In this document: positions 47,483 to 56,227 of the stretch, one piece after another
How the letters are laid out: each line of letters begins with the position of its first letter
Position numbering within the stretch: the first letter of the stretch is position 1
Assembly: GCF_946184425.1 (NCBI RefSeq)
Contig: NZ_CAMHFP010000003.1
Span: forward strand, 1 to 64,000
Length of the DNA: 64,000 nt
Origin: an uncultured Methanobrevibacter sp.
GTDB taxonomy: Archaea; Methanobacteriota; Methanobacteria; Methanobacteriales; Methanobacteriaceae
Direction: 5' to 3'
Notes under the pieces: generated by a model
What the model was told of the DNA's origin: nothing
Database searches by the model: none
The model's input: only the letters and a program-made list of their open reading frames with translations
Program-made: the position numbers and the translations under genes

Positions 47483-48127
47483 TTAGCTATTTTGATGTTT
47501 TTTCAATGCGTTTTTTGTTATTCTAACCGCACCACTGCAATGAATGCGAACAGTGGAATTTTCATCATTTTCTGCAATACATTCTAATTTTTCTAAGTAA
47601 GGAATCACATAGTCTGGTTTTTGTTTCCCAATTACTCTAAACATTTCGGGGGATTCTATCCTAACCTTTTCACTAGAATCCGAAATCATATCATAAAAGA
47701 TTTCCAGTTTTTCACAAAACATCTCTGGTGCGTTTGAAGCTATATTTTCACAGGCCCATATAAATGCATGCCTGACGTTCTCAGATTCATCATATCTCAT
47801 TTCCATTAATTTTTCCAAATGTGGAGTTATTAGGTTTTTGTTTGCCCTGCATATTCTTCCTATTGCATTGGCAGACCTTTCCCGCAGTTTTGCATTTGTA
47901 TTGTTCAAGTAACTGGCAATTTTTTCAATGTGGCATTCAATTTCTGCAGGATATTTCAGTCCCATCTCTCCAAGAAGCCACAGTGCTTTTGCTTTTATCT
48001 CAATGGAATAATTTTCACTCAATTTAGATGCGACATCATCAATGTTTGTTTTCCAGCATTCTCTGTTTTTTTGAATATCTCTTAATTCTTTCAGAATATC
48101 TTTATCATCACTTGACATCTTATTCAT
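47483..48127 (-). CDS. HEAT-repeat protein, about 214 aa
   Basis: A protein of several HEAT-like helix pairs: WLLGEMGLKYPAEIECHIEK, RSANAIGRICRANKNLITPH, HAFIWACENIASNAPEMFCE and MFRVIGKQKPDYVIPYLEKL. Such proteins are binding scaffolds. The start is uncertain: ATG at 48127 or 48118 (the latter behind GAGATG); a TTG at 48157 would overlap the upstream gene. It follows the E1-like gene closely and is probably co-transcribed. The partner is unknown. Confidence 0.75.
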   Translation of the reverse strand: MNKMSSDDKDILKELRDIQKNRECWKTNIDDVASKLSENYSIEIKAKALWLLGEMGLKYPAEIECHIEKIASYLNNTNAKLRERSANAIGRICRANKNLITPHLEKLMEMRYDESENVRHAFIWACENIASNAPEMFCEKLEIFYDMISDSSEKVRIESPEMFRVIGKQKPDYVIPYLEKLECIAENDENSTVRIHCSGAVRITKNALKKHQNS

Positions 48128-48143
48128 CTCTTGAACTTTTGAA

Positions 48144-48854
48144 TTATTTGCCTGCAATGTCTTTAATCACTTCGCCTGCAATTATCAATCCCGCAACAGA
48201 CGGAACAAAAGAAACGCTGCCCTTCACTTTAAATTTCCTATCCTGGTTAATAACATGGTCGTTTGTGTTTATTGGATGTTCTTTGGAATAGACTACTTTC
48301 AATTTTTCTATATTTCTCTTTCTAAGGTCTTTTTTCATTATTCTTGCAAGCGGGCACACAGAGGTTTCATAAATGTCTGCAACTTCGAACATTGTTGGAT
48401 CCAATTTGTTGCCTGTACCCATTGATGAAATAACAGGAACTTCAAGGGCATCACATTTACATATTACTGCAATCTTGGCCATAATAGTATCCACGCAATC
48501 AACTGCATATGACAGGTCTTCTGTAAGGATGTCGGTTTTAGAATCAGCCATATAAAACTCCTTATAGACTTCAACATTTGCATTCGGGTTGATATCCAAG
48601 ATTCTTTCCTTCATTAAATCAACCTTATATCTGCCGATAGTTTTTGTTGTTGCAATCAGTTGCCTGTTGATGTTGCTTTCATCTATCTTATCATAGTCCA
48701 CCAAAATAAAATTTCCAATTCCGCTTCTTGCAAGTCCTTCACAAACAAATGAGCCTACTCCACCAATACCAAAAACAGCAACTTTGGCATTGTTTAGTTT
48801 TTCCATTCCCTCATTTTCAATTAACATTTCTGTTCTTGAAAATTTATTATCCAT
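48144..48854 (-). CDS. ThiF/E1-like dehydratase (TcdA/CsdL-like), 236 aa
   Basis: A ubiquitin-activating-type adenylation fold: GIGGVGSFVCEGLARSGIGN at about 30-49, VDYDKIDESNINRQLIAT, and a late VSSMGTGNKLDPTMFEVADI. The TSVCPLARIMKKDLRKRNIE segment is the TcdA pattern. In bacteria TcdA cyclises the t6A modification of ANN-reading tRNAs; archaeal members may have the same role or serve sulfur transfer. The C-terminal GSVSFVPSVAGLIIAGEVIK is complete. The gene is upstream of the HEAT gene on the same strand. Confidence 0.85.
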   Translation of the reverse strand: MDNKFSRTEMLIENEGMEKLNNAKVAVFGIGGVGSFVCEGLARSGIGNFILVDYDKIDESNINRQLIATTKTIGRYKVDLMKERILDINPNANVEVYKEFYMADSKTDILTEDLSYAVDCVDTIMAKIAVICKCDALEVPVISSMGTGNKLDPTMFEVADIYETSVCPLARIMKKDLRKRNIEKLKVVYSKEHPINTNDHVINQDRKFKVKGSVSFVPSVAGLIIAGEVIKDIAGK

Positions 48855-48961
48855 ATCTGCACACCAAAAATTTAATTTAATTTAATTTATTATATAATTA
48901 TTGAAGTCAGAATAATAAAAACTTATGCAAATAGATTTCATATCTTTTAATGAGGATTTTC

Positions 48962-49714
48962 ATGATAATAGATACACATTGCCATATTTATAATAGTGAA
49001 ATGGAAAATGCAGAGGAAATTATAAGGCAAGCCGCAGAAAATGATATATATCTGATTTTGAATGGCACAGACCCTCTAAGCAATCGGGAAATATTGGAAT
49101 TGTCCGATAAATATGAAAATGTTTATGCTGCATTGGGATATTTTTATTCTTTTGCAGATGAAATTACTGATGAGGATATTTCTTTATTGGATAATCAACT
49201 TGGCAATGATAAAGTAATTGCTGTGGGTGAAATAGGACTTGACTATTATCATACAAAGGATAATAAGGCTAATCAAAAGGAATTATTTGACAAGATGTTG
49301 GTTCTTGCTGAAAAACATGATTTGCCGGTAATAGTTCATTCTAGAAAATCAATACAGGATACCTATGACATGTTGAAAATGCATGATGTAGTTGGGTCTA
49401 TGCATTGTTACCAGGGTTCAGCTGAAATGGCGGAGCAATTTATCAAACTGGGTTTCTATATGGGAATAGGAGGACCGATTACTCACACCAACAATAAGAA
49501 AATAAGAAAAATGGCGAGAAAAATAGGCATTGATAATATGCTTGTAGAAACAGATTCTCCATATTTGCCTCCGGAACAAAAAAAAGGTGAAAAAAACACT
49601 TCATTAAATCTGAAATATATAACAAGAGGGATAGCCGAAGAATTGGGCATGTCAGAAGAGGATGTCATTGAAATAACCTCAAAAAATGCAAAAAAATTGT
49701 TTAAGATAATGTGA
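48962..49714 (+). CDS. TatD family metal-dependent hydrolase, 250 aa
   Basis: A TIM-barrel amidohydrolase-like DNase family. Metal ligands are seen in IDTHCHIY, GEIGLDYYH, LPVIVHSRKS, GSMHCYQGS and VETDSPYLPPEQKKG. The length is normal for TatD. The ATG at 48962 follows a GAGG site; an in-frame ATG at 48950 would place that site inside the gene. TatD proteins are 3'-5' exonucleases implicated in repair; an archaeal role is not settled. Confidence 0.93.
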   Translation: MIIDTHCHIYNSEMENAEEIIRQAAENDIYLILNGTDPLSNREILELSDKYENVYAALGYFYSFADEITDEDISLLDNQLGNDKVIAVGEIGLDYYHTKDNKANQKELFDKMLVLAEKHDLPVIVHSRKSIQDTYDMLKMHDVVGSMHCYQGSAEMAEQFIKLGFYMGIGGPITHTNNKKIRKMARKIGIDNMLVETDSPYLPPEQKKGEKNTSLNLKYITRGIAEELGMSEEDVIEITSKNAKKLFKIM

Positions 49715-49782
49715 ATGATTTCTAATTATTAAGTTCTGAAAAATTAGTTTTAGTTATAATTTTTCGGTGAAGATAGTTAATT

Positions 49783-49821
49783 ATACGAACTATTTTATAT
49801 GTCCTAAAACGAACAGTTCGT
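49783..49821 (+). promoter_or_regulatory. msvR promoter operators
   Basis: ATACGAAC (49783-49790) is followed by the perfect palindrome ACGAA-CAG-TTCGT (49809-49821), about 135-175 bases before the msvR start. TATA-like stretches lie between and after. The arrangement fits autoregulation by MsvR, as known in Methanothermobacter. The same palindrome type occurs at 39286 and, as a half, before fprA. Confidence 0.55.
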
Positions 49822-49956
49822 ATTATTTCTTTTTATTTCTTTTTATAATGTTCAAATTTATTTCAATAATTATATACAATATACTAATTTTTAATTTTTA
49901 GATATATTTATTAACTAATGATTTAAAATATATTTGTATAATTGGGAGATTTTATC

Positions 49957-50727
49957 ATGAAAGAACAAAAACCGATCCAAATTTTTTCAAATTTTGATGA
50001 GAAAATTGGTGTAAATGTAATCAAAAGTCCTGTAAAACTTACTATTTTGGAAATGCTTAGAGATAGTGACATGGAATTTGATGAAATCGTTAATAACACT
50101 GGTAAATCTAAATCTACCGTTTCAGTTCATTTGAAAAGTTTAAGGGAAAATGGAATCATATCATATAGGGTTCATCCAGTAGATAACAGAAAGAAAATAT
50201 TTTATTTAAATTCCAAATATATAGGATCTGTAAATATTGCTGAGCCAAAAGAGATTAAGGAAACCCAAGCGGACTATCTAATTGAAAATCTTGTTGATGA
50301 TGATGCTGAATTTTCAACATTGCTTTTCCATACCTTAAAATCAATGCTTATTCAGGAAGGAATAAATATTGACCCTATTTTACAATCAACAGGAAATTGT
50401 ATCGGTAATTCAATTTTTGGAAAGTTATATGATGATGATTTAGATATTTTCATGAGAAATATTGCTACATTTTGGGAAAATAAGGGTTTAGGTAGACTTT
50501 CATTTGAAGTAGGTCAAATTATTCGAATAACTACTTTTGATTGTTTTGAATGTGAACTGTTACCTAGAACAGGAAAACCAGCATGTTTTTTAGACACTGG
50601 AATTTTTGAAGCATTATTTACACAATACTTCAAACTGCCAGTCAGTGTAATTGAAACCCAATGTTACACTATGGGTGATGAAAAATGTGTTTTTGAGGTA
50701 GAACCTCTGCCAATTAAAAATTATTAA
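49957..50727 (+). CDS. msvR: MsvR-type redox regulator (ArsR HTH plus V4R domain), 256 aa
   Basis: An N-terminal winged helix (SPVKLTILEMLRDSDMEFDE, NTGKSKSTVSVHLKSLREN) is joined to a C-terminal V4R domain rich in cysteine: FDCFECELLP, KPACFLD and ETQCYTMGDEKCVFEVEPLP. MsvR is a methanogen-specific regulator that senses oxidation through these cysteines and represses its own gene and the F420H2 oxidase gene when reduced. The ATG at 49957 has a GGGAG site. Candidate operators stand upstream and before fprA. The 3' end overlaps the convergent cbiL by 4 bases. Confidence 0.85.
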   Translation: MKEQKPIQIFSNFDEKIGVNVIKSPVKLTILEMLRDSDMEFDEIVNNTGKSKSTVSVHLKSLRENGIISYRVHPVDNRKKIFYLNSKYIGSVNIAEPKEIKETQADYLIENLVDDDAEFSTLLFHTLKSMLIQEGINIDPILQSTGNCIGNSIFGKLYDDDLDIFMRNIATFWENKGLGRLSFEVGQIIRITTFDCFECELLPRTGKPACFLDTGIFEALFTQYFKLPVSVIETQCYTMGDEKCVFEVEPLPIKNY

Positions 50728-51428
50728 TCATCCCCAAATTTGATAACGGTTGTTGTAAGATAAGGTTTTTCATTAGAAAATCCTTCAATAATCTTTTCAT
50801 TTTCTCTAGTACAGTTTTGCACTGAATAAATTTCCTTAGGTCTATTTTTTTCTTCGATAGTGTTTTCTAGTTTACTGGTGTTTCTTGAAGCTTTCATGAG
50901 GACAATTGAATCACTGTATTCTAAGATTTCTTCTAGTCTATCATCAATTTTAGGTACGATTGTTAAAATTTGGTTTTGTTCTACAAGAGCTTTGTTACGA
51001 GCTGCCGCACAAGCAGTAAATGAAGTAATTCCAGGAATTGTTTCGATTTCATATCTTCCAGCTAATTTTCTTTGCACATAAGAATAAGTACTAAAAATTG
51101 AACTGTCTCCAAGAGTAATGAATGCTACATCCCTTCCGCTATCCAAGTACTGTGCAATCATTTCGGACGCACTGGTCCAAACTTTTTCAAGTTCATCTTT
51201 ATCCTCAATCATTGGAAATATTGGTTCTACACGCATTAGTCTTTTGTAATCTTTTCTTTTTTCAATAATTGGTCTAACGATTGATAATGCAATACTTTCT
51301 TTTTCTTTTGAGGATTTTGGTGAGAAAATAACTGGCACTGTTTCTAATACTTTTACAGCTTTTAAAGTTAATAGTTCAGTATCTCCCGGTCCAACACCAA
51401 TTCCAATCAATTTTCCTTTTTTTGCCAT
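50724..51428 (-). CDS. cbiL: Precorrin-2/cobalt-factor-II C20-methyltransferase, 234 aa
   Basis: A SAM-dependent tetrapyrrole methylase of cobamide synthesis. It shows the N-terminal GKLIGIGVGPGDTELLTLKA, VIFSPKSSKEKESIALSIVR, the VAFITLGDSSIFSTYSYVQ block and ETIPGITSFTACAAARNKAL. It adds the C-20 methyl group on the route to the cobamide used by methyl-H4MPT:CoM methyltransferase. The length of 234 matches CbiL/CobI. It stands alone here and is convergent with msvR. Confidence 0.93.
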   Translation of the reverse strand: MAKKGKLIGIGVGPGDTELLTLKAVKVLETVPVIFSPKSSKEKESIALSIVRPIIEKRKDYKRLMRVEPIFPMIEDKDELEKVWTSASEMIAQYLDSGRDVAFITLGDSSIFSTYSYVQRKLAGRYEIETIPGITSFTACAAARNKALVEQNQILTIVPKIDDRLEEILEYSDSIVLMKASRNTSKLENTIEEKNRPKEIYSVQNCTRENEKIIEGFSNEKPYLTTTVIKFGDD

Positions 51429-51517
51429 ATAATCACTTTATTTAAGAATTATTCTCTTTGATATTAATTTTTCAATTTCTCTTTCTATAATTTATTTATA
51501 GTATATTAACTAATATA

Positions 51518-53353
51518 ATGTTAATGTCTAATTCTATGTTTTGTCCAAATTGCGGTATGCTTAAAAGTAATTGTACTTGTAAAACTACAAGTAAAAATGA
51601 ATCTAACGGTCCAACTACTTTATTTAGTTTTTCTAAAAAAAGGACTTCTTCAATTTTAGATGATGAGATTCCTGAAGTCTATTCTGTTGATGACCATAAG
51701 TTGGATGAGGGAACATCAGCTTACTTAAAGGAACTTTATCCTCATATAGATGATGTGATTATAGAGAATTTTCCTTTTGAACAGCCTAGATTAGGTCAGC
51801 TGGAGATAATTCAGGATATTAATAATGCAATAAAAAAAGGATATAAGTATATTATTCTTGAAGCTGGCACAGGTACCGGTAAATCAGCAATAGCAACCAC
51901 TCTTGCTAAAATGTATGAATCTGCATATATTTTAACCATGACAAAACAACTGCAGTCTCAGTACTCTGATGAGTTTGATTTTCCTTTAGTTAAAGGAAGG
52001 GGTAATTTTGCATGTTTGAATGATAATCTGGAAACTACCTGTGATATGGGTACATGTAAAACAACTCCAACTAACAGCAATTTCTTTTGCCAATACGGTG
52101 TTGCTAAAAATCCGACATTGGATGCGGAACTTGCTTTTGAGGATTCATTTGGAGGATCAGTATTTTATCAGTCCGGAAGTCATTGCCACTATTGGAATCA
52201 GAAAGCCAATGCAATCAACTCTCCAATTACTTTAATGAACTATGATTATGCAATAGTTGAACTGAATTATGTAAAACATTTCGGCACACGTTCTTTACTG
52301 ATTTTAGACGAGGCACACAACATAGAAAACAAATTAATGGCCACAATGGAAGTCACTTTGTATAATAGGGTTCTTGAAAAGGATATCAACAAAGCTATAT
52401 CTAAAGAGACATTGAAAGATGGGGAGCTTGAAGACTGGAAAATGGAAATTGAGGCTATATGTGATAGTTACGAAGATATTGATTTGAAGGAAGTAACCAA
52501 AAACAAAGCGGATAGAATAAGATCAACAATTTCCAGATTAAAAAGTCTTAGAAATAACCTTGAAAAAGAGCCTAAAAATTGGGTTATTGACAATGACGAG
52601 TTCGGCGTCACATTCAAGCCGTTAAGGGTTCATCATTATGCTAAAAATAATTTGTTGAAATATGGTGATGTTGTTATTTTTATGAGTGCAACCATTCTTT
52701 CCCATAAGATGTTTGCAAAATGGTTAGGATTAAATCCTGCTGAAGTTTATCATATTAAAGTTGACAGCCCATTCACTAAGGAAAAACGACCTATCATTCT
52801 TAATTTGGCAGGAAAGATGTCTGCCAACAGAATTAAAAAAACAGCTCCAAAGACTATTCCTATTTTGCAGGAGATTTTGAAAAAGCATGAAGGCGACAAA
52901 GGTTTGATTCATACTCACAGTTATAAATGTCAACAGTATATTACCCGTAATTTAAATAATTCCCGTTTAATATCTCACACACCACAAAATAGGGAACAGA
53001 TATTGAATTTCTTTGAAAAAGATGAAAATCCCTTGGTACTGATTTCACCATCCATGAGTGAAGGTGTTGATTTGCCGTATGATAAGTGCAGGTTTCAAAT
53101 TATCTACAAAATGCCCTTCCCTTATTTGGGTGATAAGCAGGTAAACATGAGAATGAAGCGAGATAAAAAATGGTATGCATATAAAACAGTAATGACTCTT
53201 ATGCAGGCGTATGGTCGTGGAATGAGGGCTGAAGACGACTCATGTTATACCTACATTATTGACAGTGATATAAATATGTTGTTTAAAAGTCCAATGTATA
53301 GGTCACTGATACCTGACTTCTTTAAGGAAGCTGTTGTTAGGGTTAAAAATTAA
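51518..53353 (+). CDS. XPD/DinG-like superfamily 2 helicase with zinc ribbon, 611 aa
   Basis: An N-terminal zinc-binding motif FCPNCGMLKSNCTC starts the protein. The helicase core shows Walker A LEAGTGTGKSAIATT, DEAH box LLILDEAHNIENK, and motif VI MQAYGRGMRAEDDS. Between the first two motifs, cysteines in NFACLNDNLETTCDMGTCK and NFFCQYGVA fit the iron-sulfur cluster domain of XPD/DinG helicases, which unwind DNA 5' to 3' in repair or replication. The ATG at 51518 or 51524 is the likely start; the promoter is close and the mRNA may be leaderless. A tRNA gene follows on the other strand. Confidence 0.88.
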   Translation: MLMSNSMFCPNCGMLKSNCTCKTTSKNESNGPTTLFSFSKKRTSSILDDEIPEVYSVDDHKLDEGTSAYLKELYPHIDDVIIENFPFEQPRLGQLEIIQDINNAIKKGYKYIILEAGTGTGKSAIATTLAKMYESAYILTMTKQLQSQYSDEFDFPLVKGRGNFACLNDNLETTCDMGTCKTTPTNSNFFCQYGVAKNPTLDAELAFEDSFGGSVFYQSGSHCHYWNQKANAINSPITLMNYDYAIVELNYVKHFGTRSLLILDEAHNIENKLMATMEVTLYNRVLEKDINKAISKETLKDGELEDWKMEIEAICDSYEDIDLKEVTKNKADRIRSTISRLKSLRNNLEKEPKNWVIDNDEFGVTFKPLRVHHYAKNNLLKYGDVVIFMSATILSHKMFAKWLGLNPAEVYHIKVDSPFTKEKRPIILNLAGKMSANRIKKTAPKTIPILQEILKKHEGDKGLIHTHSYKCQQYITRNLNNSRLISHTPQNREQILNFFEKDENPLVLISPSMSEGVDLPYDKCRFQIIYKMPFPYLGDKQVNMRMKRDKKWYAYKTVMTLMQAYGRGMRAEDDSCYTYIIDSDINMLFKSPMYRSLIPDFFKEAVVRVKN

Positions 53354-53354
53354 G

Positions 53355-53428
53355 CGGACCTGGAGGGATTTGAACCCCCGATCTCAGGATCCGAAGTCCT
53401 GCGTCATTCCTGACTAGACCACAGGCCC
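53355..53428 (-). tRNA. tRNA-Arg (anticodon TCG)
   Basis: A complete cloverleaf is seen on the minus strand. The acceptor GGGCCTG pairs with CAGGTCC (one G-U), the discriminator is G, and no CCA is encoded. The anticodon stem CAGGA/TCCTG encloses the loop CTTCGGA, so the anticodon is TCG (Arg, CGN codons). The T arm has GGGGG-TTCAAAT-CCCTC. There is no intron. It lies just after the helicase gene stop. Confidence 0.95.
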
Positions 53429-53448
53429 TTAAAATAAAATTAAAAAAG

Positions 53449-54444
53449 TTATTCCTTTTTATTTTCTTCTTGAGAATCAATAGAAATTATAGGAATATCT
53501 TCAATGCCTTCAACTTCAGCGAAAATATCATCAATAGATTCGTTATCAAGTTTTACTTTTTCATATTCTATTTCTTCGATTTCCTCTGTTGTCAAACCTT
53601 TTCTTTCAGCAGGTTTTTCACGTGCTGGAGGAATATCATCGATATTTTCTTGTGGTGTGGTTTTAGGTTTAGAATTAGATTTTGATTTTTTGAAAGTATT
53701 TTTTAAATCACCGAATTTAAATTCTCCTATTTTGAAGGATTCCTTATCTAATGGAATGTTGCTTTTAGGTATGATATTTTCATCCTCTTTTTCCATTTTT
53801 TCGGTTTTAATATCATTTTCATTATCAAGTGAGTCAATACTATTCGAAATATTCTCCAACGGATTTTTCAATCCAATAACTTTGTATAATCCGTAGATTA
53901 ATAGTAATAAACCAAAAACAATAAAAATTACTGTGATAAAACTACTTTCTCCTGAAATAACATTATCTACTATTCTTTCACTACGGGAACTGTAAACAAT
54001 TGCTCCGATTACGATTAATATTAAACCTAAAACTGTACTTACTATGCCTAAAACTGGAGTTCTGCCAATTTTGGCATTAATGACATTGTCAAAGTTTTCA
54101 CTTATTTCTCCTACAATTATATCGTCATCGAATTCTTCATCTGAATCTAAATTTTCTTCGTTTAATTGATTTTCACTTTCTTTTGGTGTTTTAATCAAAA
54201 AGTCTTCATCAATAGGATTTTCTTCTAAATTAATAGCATTGTTATCATCATTGTCTGGATGATAGATGAATTCATCATCAATTTCTAAATCTCCATAATC
54301 ACGGGTATTTTCATTAAGATAGTCAATTAATTCACTATCTTCTTCAATATCCTCATATTTGATACCTTCTTCTTCATCTTTCACGGTATCAATCATATCT
54401 TTGAGATTAGAAATTCTATGCTCTTTTTCTTTAGAATCTTTCAT
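53449..54444 (-). CDS. Acidic membrane protein with two central helices, 331 aa
   Basis: No family is recognised. The first 125 residues are extremely acidic and low-complexity (NDDNNAINLEENPIDEDFLI). Two hydrophobic segments follow at about 131-150 (VLGIVSTVLGLILIVIGAIV) and 167-186 (FITVIFIVFGLLLLIYGLYK). A mixed-charge, probably disordered C-terminal half is also rich in acidic residues. It could be a scaffold or envelope protein found in Methanobacteriales only. It is followed upstream at 9 bases by tfs, so it is in the same minus-strand operon. Confidence 0.65.
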   Translation of the reverse strand: MKDSKEKEHRISNLKDMIDTVKDEEEGIKYEDIEEDSELIDYLNENTRDYGDLEIDDEFIYHPDNDDNNAINLEENPIDEDFLIKTPKESENQLNEENLDSDEEFDDDIIVGEISENFDNVINAKIGRTPVLGIVSTVLGLILIVIGAIVYSSRSERIVDNVISGESSFITVIFIVFGLLLLIYGLYKVIGLKNPLENISNSIDSLDNENDIKTEKMEKEDENIIPKSNIPLDKESFKIGEFKFGDLKNTFKKSKSNSKPKTTPQENIDDIPPAREKPAERKGLTTEEIEEIEYEKVKLDNESIDDIFAEVEGIEDIPIISIDSQEENKKE

Positions 54445-54453
54445 ATAAAAACC

Positions 54454-54765
54454 TCAGTCGTATTCTCTCCAAGTATATTTGCACTCAGTACAAGTAAAGA
54501 AACGTGTAGGTGCTTCATCAGCACTACGGGTTTGTTTTATTTCATAATAAGCTTTATCATTTCCACATTCTGGGCAAACTTCAGTGGTGGTTGGACGAAC
54601 ATCTGATTCGTCTCCGAGCACTTTGACATTTTCACTTTCTTTTATATCTCTGGAGACTTCATATTCATTATTATTGGATAATGATTTTTCATGTCCGCAT
54701 GAATTACATTTTAATATTCCCTCTTTTGGAAGCATCATTGCTCCACATTCAGGACAAAATTCCAT
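54454..54765 (-). CDS. tfs: Transcription factor S (TFS), 103 aa
   Basis: An archaeal homologue of TFIIS and RPB9. There are two zinc ribbons: CPECGAMMLPKEGILKCNSC near the start, and CPECGNDKAYYEIKQTRSAD with the following DE pair and FFTCTECKYTWREYD at the end. The acidic pair in RSADEAPTRFFTC is the catalytic tip that stimulates cleavage of backtracked RNA by RNA polymerase. Length is typical. A GGAGGAG-like site (actcctcctt on the plus strand) precedes the ATG. It neighbours rpoL in a transcription cluster. Confidence 0.96.
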   Translation of the reverse strand: MEFCPECGAMMLPKEGILKCNSCGHEKSLSNNNEYEVSRDIKESENVKVLGDESDVRPTTTEVCPECGNDKAYYEIKQTRSADEAPTRFFTCTECKYTWREYD

Positions 54766-54839
54766 TTAACTCCTCCTTAAAAAGATTCATAATCTTCTTT
54801 AAATTGTAATATTTTTTTCAATATATTTAAATATATACC

Positions 54840-55262
54840 TTAAAAAGTAGTTTTAGCTTTGTTTAAACAATCTTTTATAATTTTATCATGGTCAAAAGCA
54901 AGATTGATTTCATTTAGTTTTTCAACTGAAAAGATGCCAATATCTTTTGCATCACTGCTGGCATGCATATTGTTCATATCTCCGGTAGCTATGTAAGCTA
55001 TGGATATTGTATGACCTCTACTATCTCTATTGGGGTCAGAATATACGTTCACTAATCCTTTTAAGTTTACATCAATATTAGTTTCTTCTTTAGCTTCTCT
55101 AATAGCCGCATTTTCCACAGTTTCACCGTATTCTACGAATCCTCCGGGTAATGCCCAGTAATTTTTAAAAGGGTCATTATCCCTTTTAATTAAAATGAAG
55201 TTAAGATTCTCATCAAAAATGAATATATCTGTAGTTAGTGAAGGGATTTTATATTCTGTCAT
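54840..55262 (-). CDS. Nudix hydrolase, 140 aa
   Basis: A complete Nudix box, G-FVEYGETVENAAIREAKEE-T, is seen at about residues 44-66 (GGFVEYGETVENAAIREAKE followed by ETNIDV). The preceding FILIKRDNDPFKNYWALPGG is typical of the ADP-ribose or nucleotide diphosphatase groups. It cleaves a nucleoside diphosphate linked to another group; the substrate is not known. Ribosome site ggtgat-like (tgtgatttaatg) precedes the ATG. It lies between tfs and rpoL on the same strand. Confidence 0.9.
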   Translation of the reverse strand: MTEYKIPSLTTDIFIFDENLNFILIKRDNDPFKNYWALPGGFVEYGETVENAAIREAKEETNIDVNLKGLVNVYSDPNRDSRGHTISIAYIATGDMNNMHASSDAKDIGIFSVEKLNEINLAFDHDKIIKDCLNKAKTTF

Positions 55263-55289
55263 TAAATCACAATAAAAATAATGGTGAAG

Positions 55290-55571
55290 CTATAAAGCTT
55301 CGTCAATAAGTTTTTTAAATTCTGAACTTTCTTTTTGAAGTTCTTCAGCTGCTTTTTTCAATACTTTCCTTGGTCTTTTTCCTCTTTTTGTTTTAATAGT
55401 CATTTCTGGTTTTCCAGTAAGAGGGTGATCGATATTATAAACAGCATATTCAACATCAGGGTCTTGCATCAAAATGTGTCTGAGTGCATTGAAAACACCG
55501 TGACTTTCATCTTCTACTCTAAATGTTAATTCTAATGTTTTTTCTTCAATAATTTTAAAATTTTCTTCCAT
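55290..55571 (-). CDS. rpoL: DNA-directed RNA polymerase subunit L (Rpo11), 93 aa
   Basis: The RPB11/RpoL subunit that pairs with RpoD in assembling archaeal RNA polymerase. The diagnostic block is LTFRVEDESHGVFNALRHIL followed by DPDVEYAVYNIDHPLTGKPE. The length is as expected. It stands 14 bases downstream of csl4 on the minus strand and upstream of the Nudix gene. A ggttgat ribosome site precedes the ATG. Confidence 0.97.
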   Translation of the reverse strand: MEENFKIIEEKTLELTFRVEDESHGVFNALRHILMQDPDVEYAVYNIDHPLTGKPEMTIKTKRGKRPRKVLKKAAEELQKESSEFKKLIDEAL

Positions 55572-55585
55572 TATATCAACCTTAA

Positions 55586-56152
55586 TTAATTAACATAGTT
55601 TTTAGAAACTTTTCTTTTTTCTTTTTTATTACATGAATTACATTGAAGTTCATTTTGCTTTTTTGTGGTGTGCATGTAATCTCTGCAGCGTGTACACATA
55701 GCTTTTAGGACTCCACAATCATCGTCTACAGTACCTAAATCAACATTATCTCCAGTAATTTTAACTACTTTAGCTTGAACTATGTCTCCTATTCTAAAAG
55801 CATCAGATAATTTTTCCAAGTAGTCTTTTTTTGCTTGTGATATGTGGATAGCACCCATATATGGTAATGCCAATGGCCTTGCATTGTCTTTGATACATTC
55901 AATATTTACATTAGCTCTTTGAGGTTTAATGTCGGTTATTTGTCCGTAGATTATGTCTCCAACTTTTAATAAAGCAGGTTTTGCGTCGGATTCAACAGAT
56001 ATAACCTTCATTTTTTGATTAATTTTAACATTACCAAGTACTGATGATTTTATTTCACCATTGTCATCGTAAGTACCTTCTCCTGGCAGATACTGTTCTA
56101 TGATTCCTAATTTATCTCCAGGCATTACAATTTGTTCCTCTTCTATACTCAT
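55586..56152 (-). CDS. csl4: Exosome subunit Csl4, 188 aa
   Basis: A cap subunit of the archaeal RNA exosome. The N-terminal domain has MPGDKLGIIEQYLPGEGTYD. An S1 RNA-binding domain lies in the middle (LLKVGDIIYGQITDIKPQRA, MGAIHISQAKKDYLEKLSDA, RIGDIVQAKVVKITGDN). A C-terminal zinc ribbon has CTRCRDYMHTT and LQCNSCNKKEKRKV. It binds RNA and helps recruit DnaG to the exosome. The GGTGAT site precedes the ATG. It is located with dph2 and rpoL, an order common in Methanobacteriales. Confidence 0.95.
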   Translation of the reverse strand: MSIEEEQIVMPGDKLGIIEQYLPGEGTYDDNGEIKSSVLGNVKINQKMKVISVESDAKPALLKVGDIIYGQITDIKPQRANVNIECIKDNARPLALPYMGAIHISQAKKDYLEKLSDAFRIGDIVQAKVVKITGDNVDLGTVDDDCGVLKAMCTRCRDYMHTTKKQNELQCNSCNKKEKRKVSKNYVN

Positions 56153-56227
56153 ATTAAAATCACCAAAATAAAGATTTGATAAAAATTTTTATTTAATATA
56201 ATAATTTTATTTATATTACTATTTAAA

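Noticed and set aside
51518..53353. Possible selenocysteine or inteins in large genes (IleRS, helicase, SRP54)
   Set aside because: All frames are continuous at normal family length and no inserted domain is seen.
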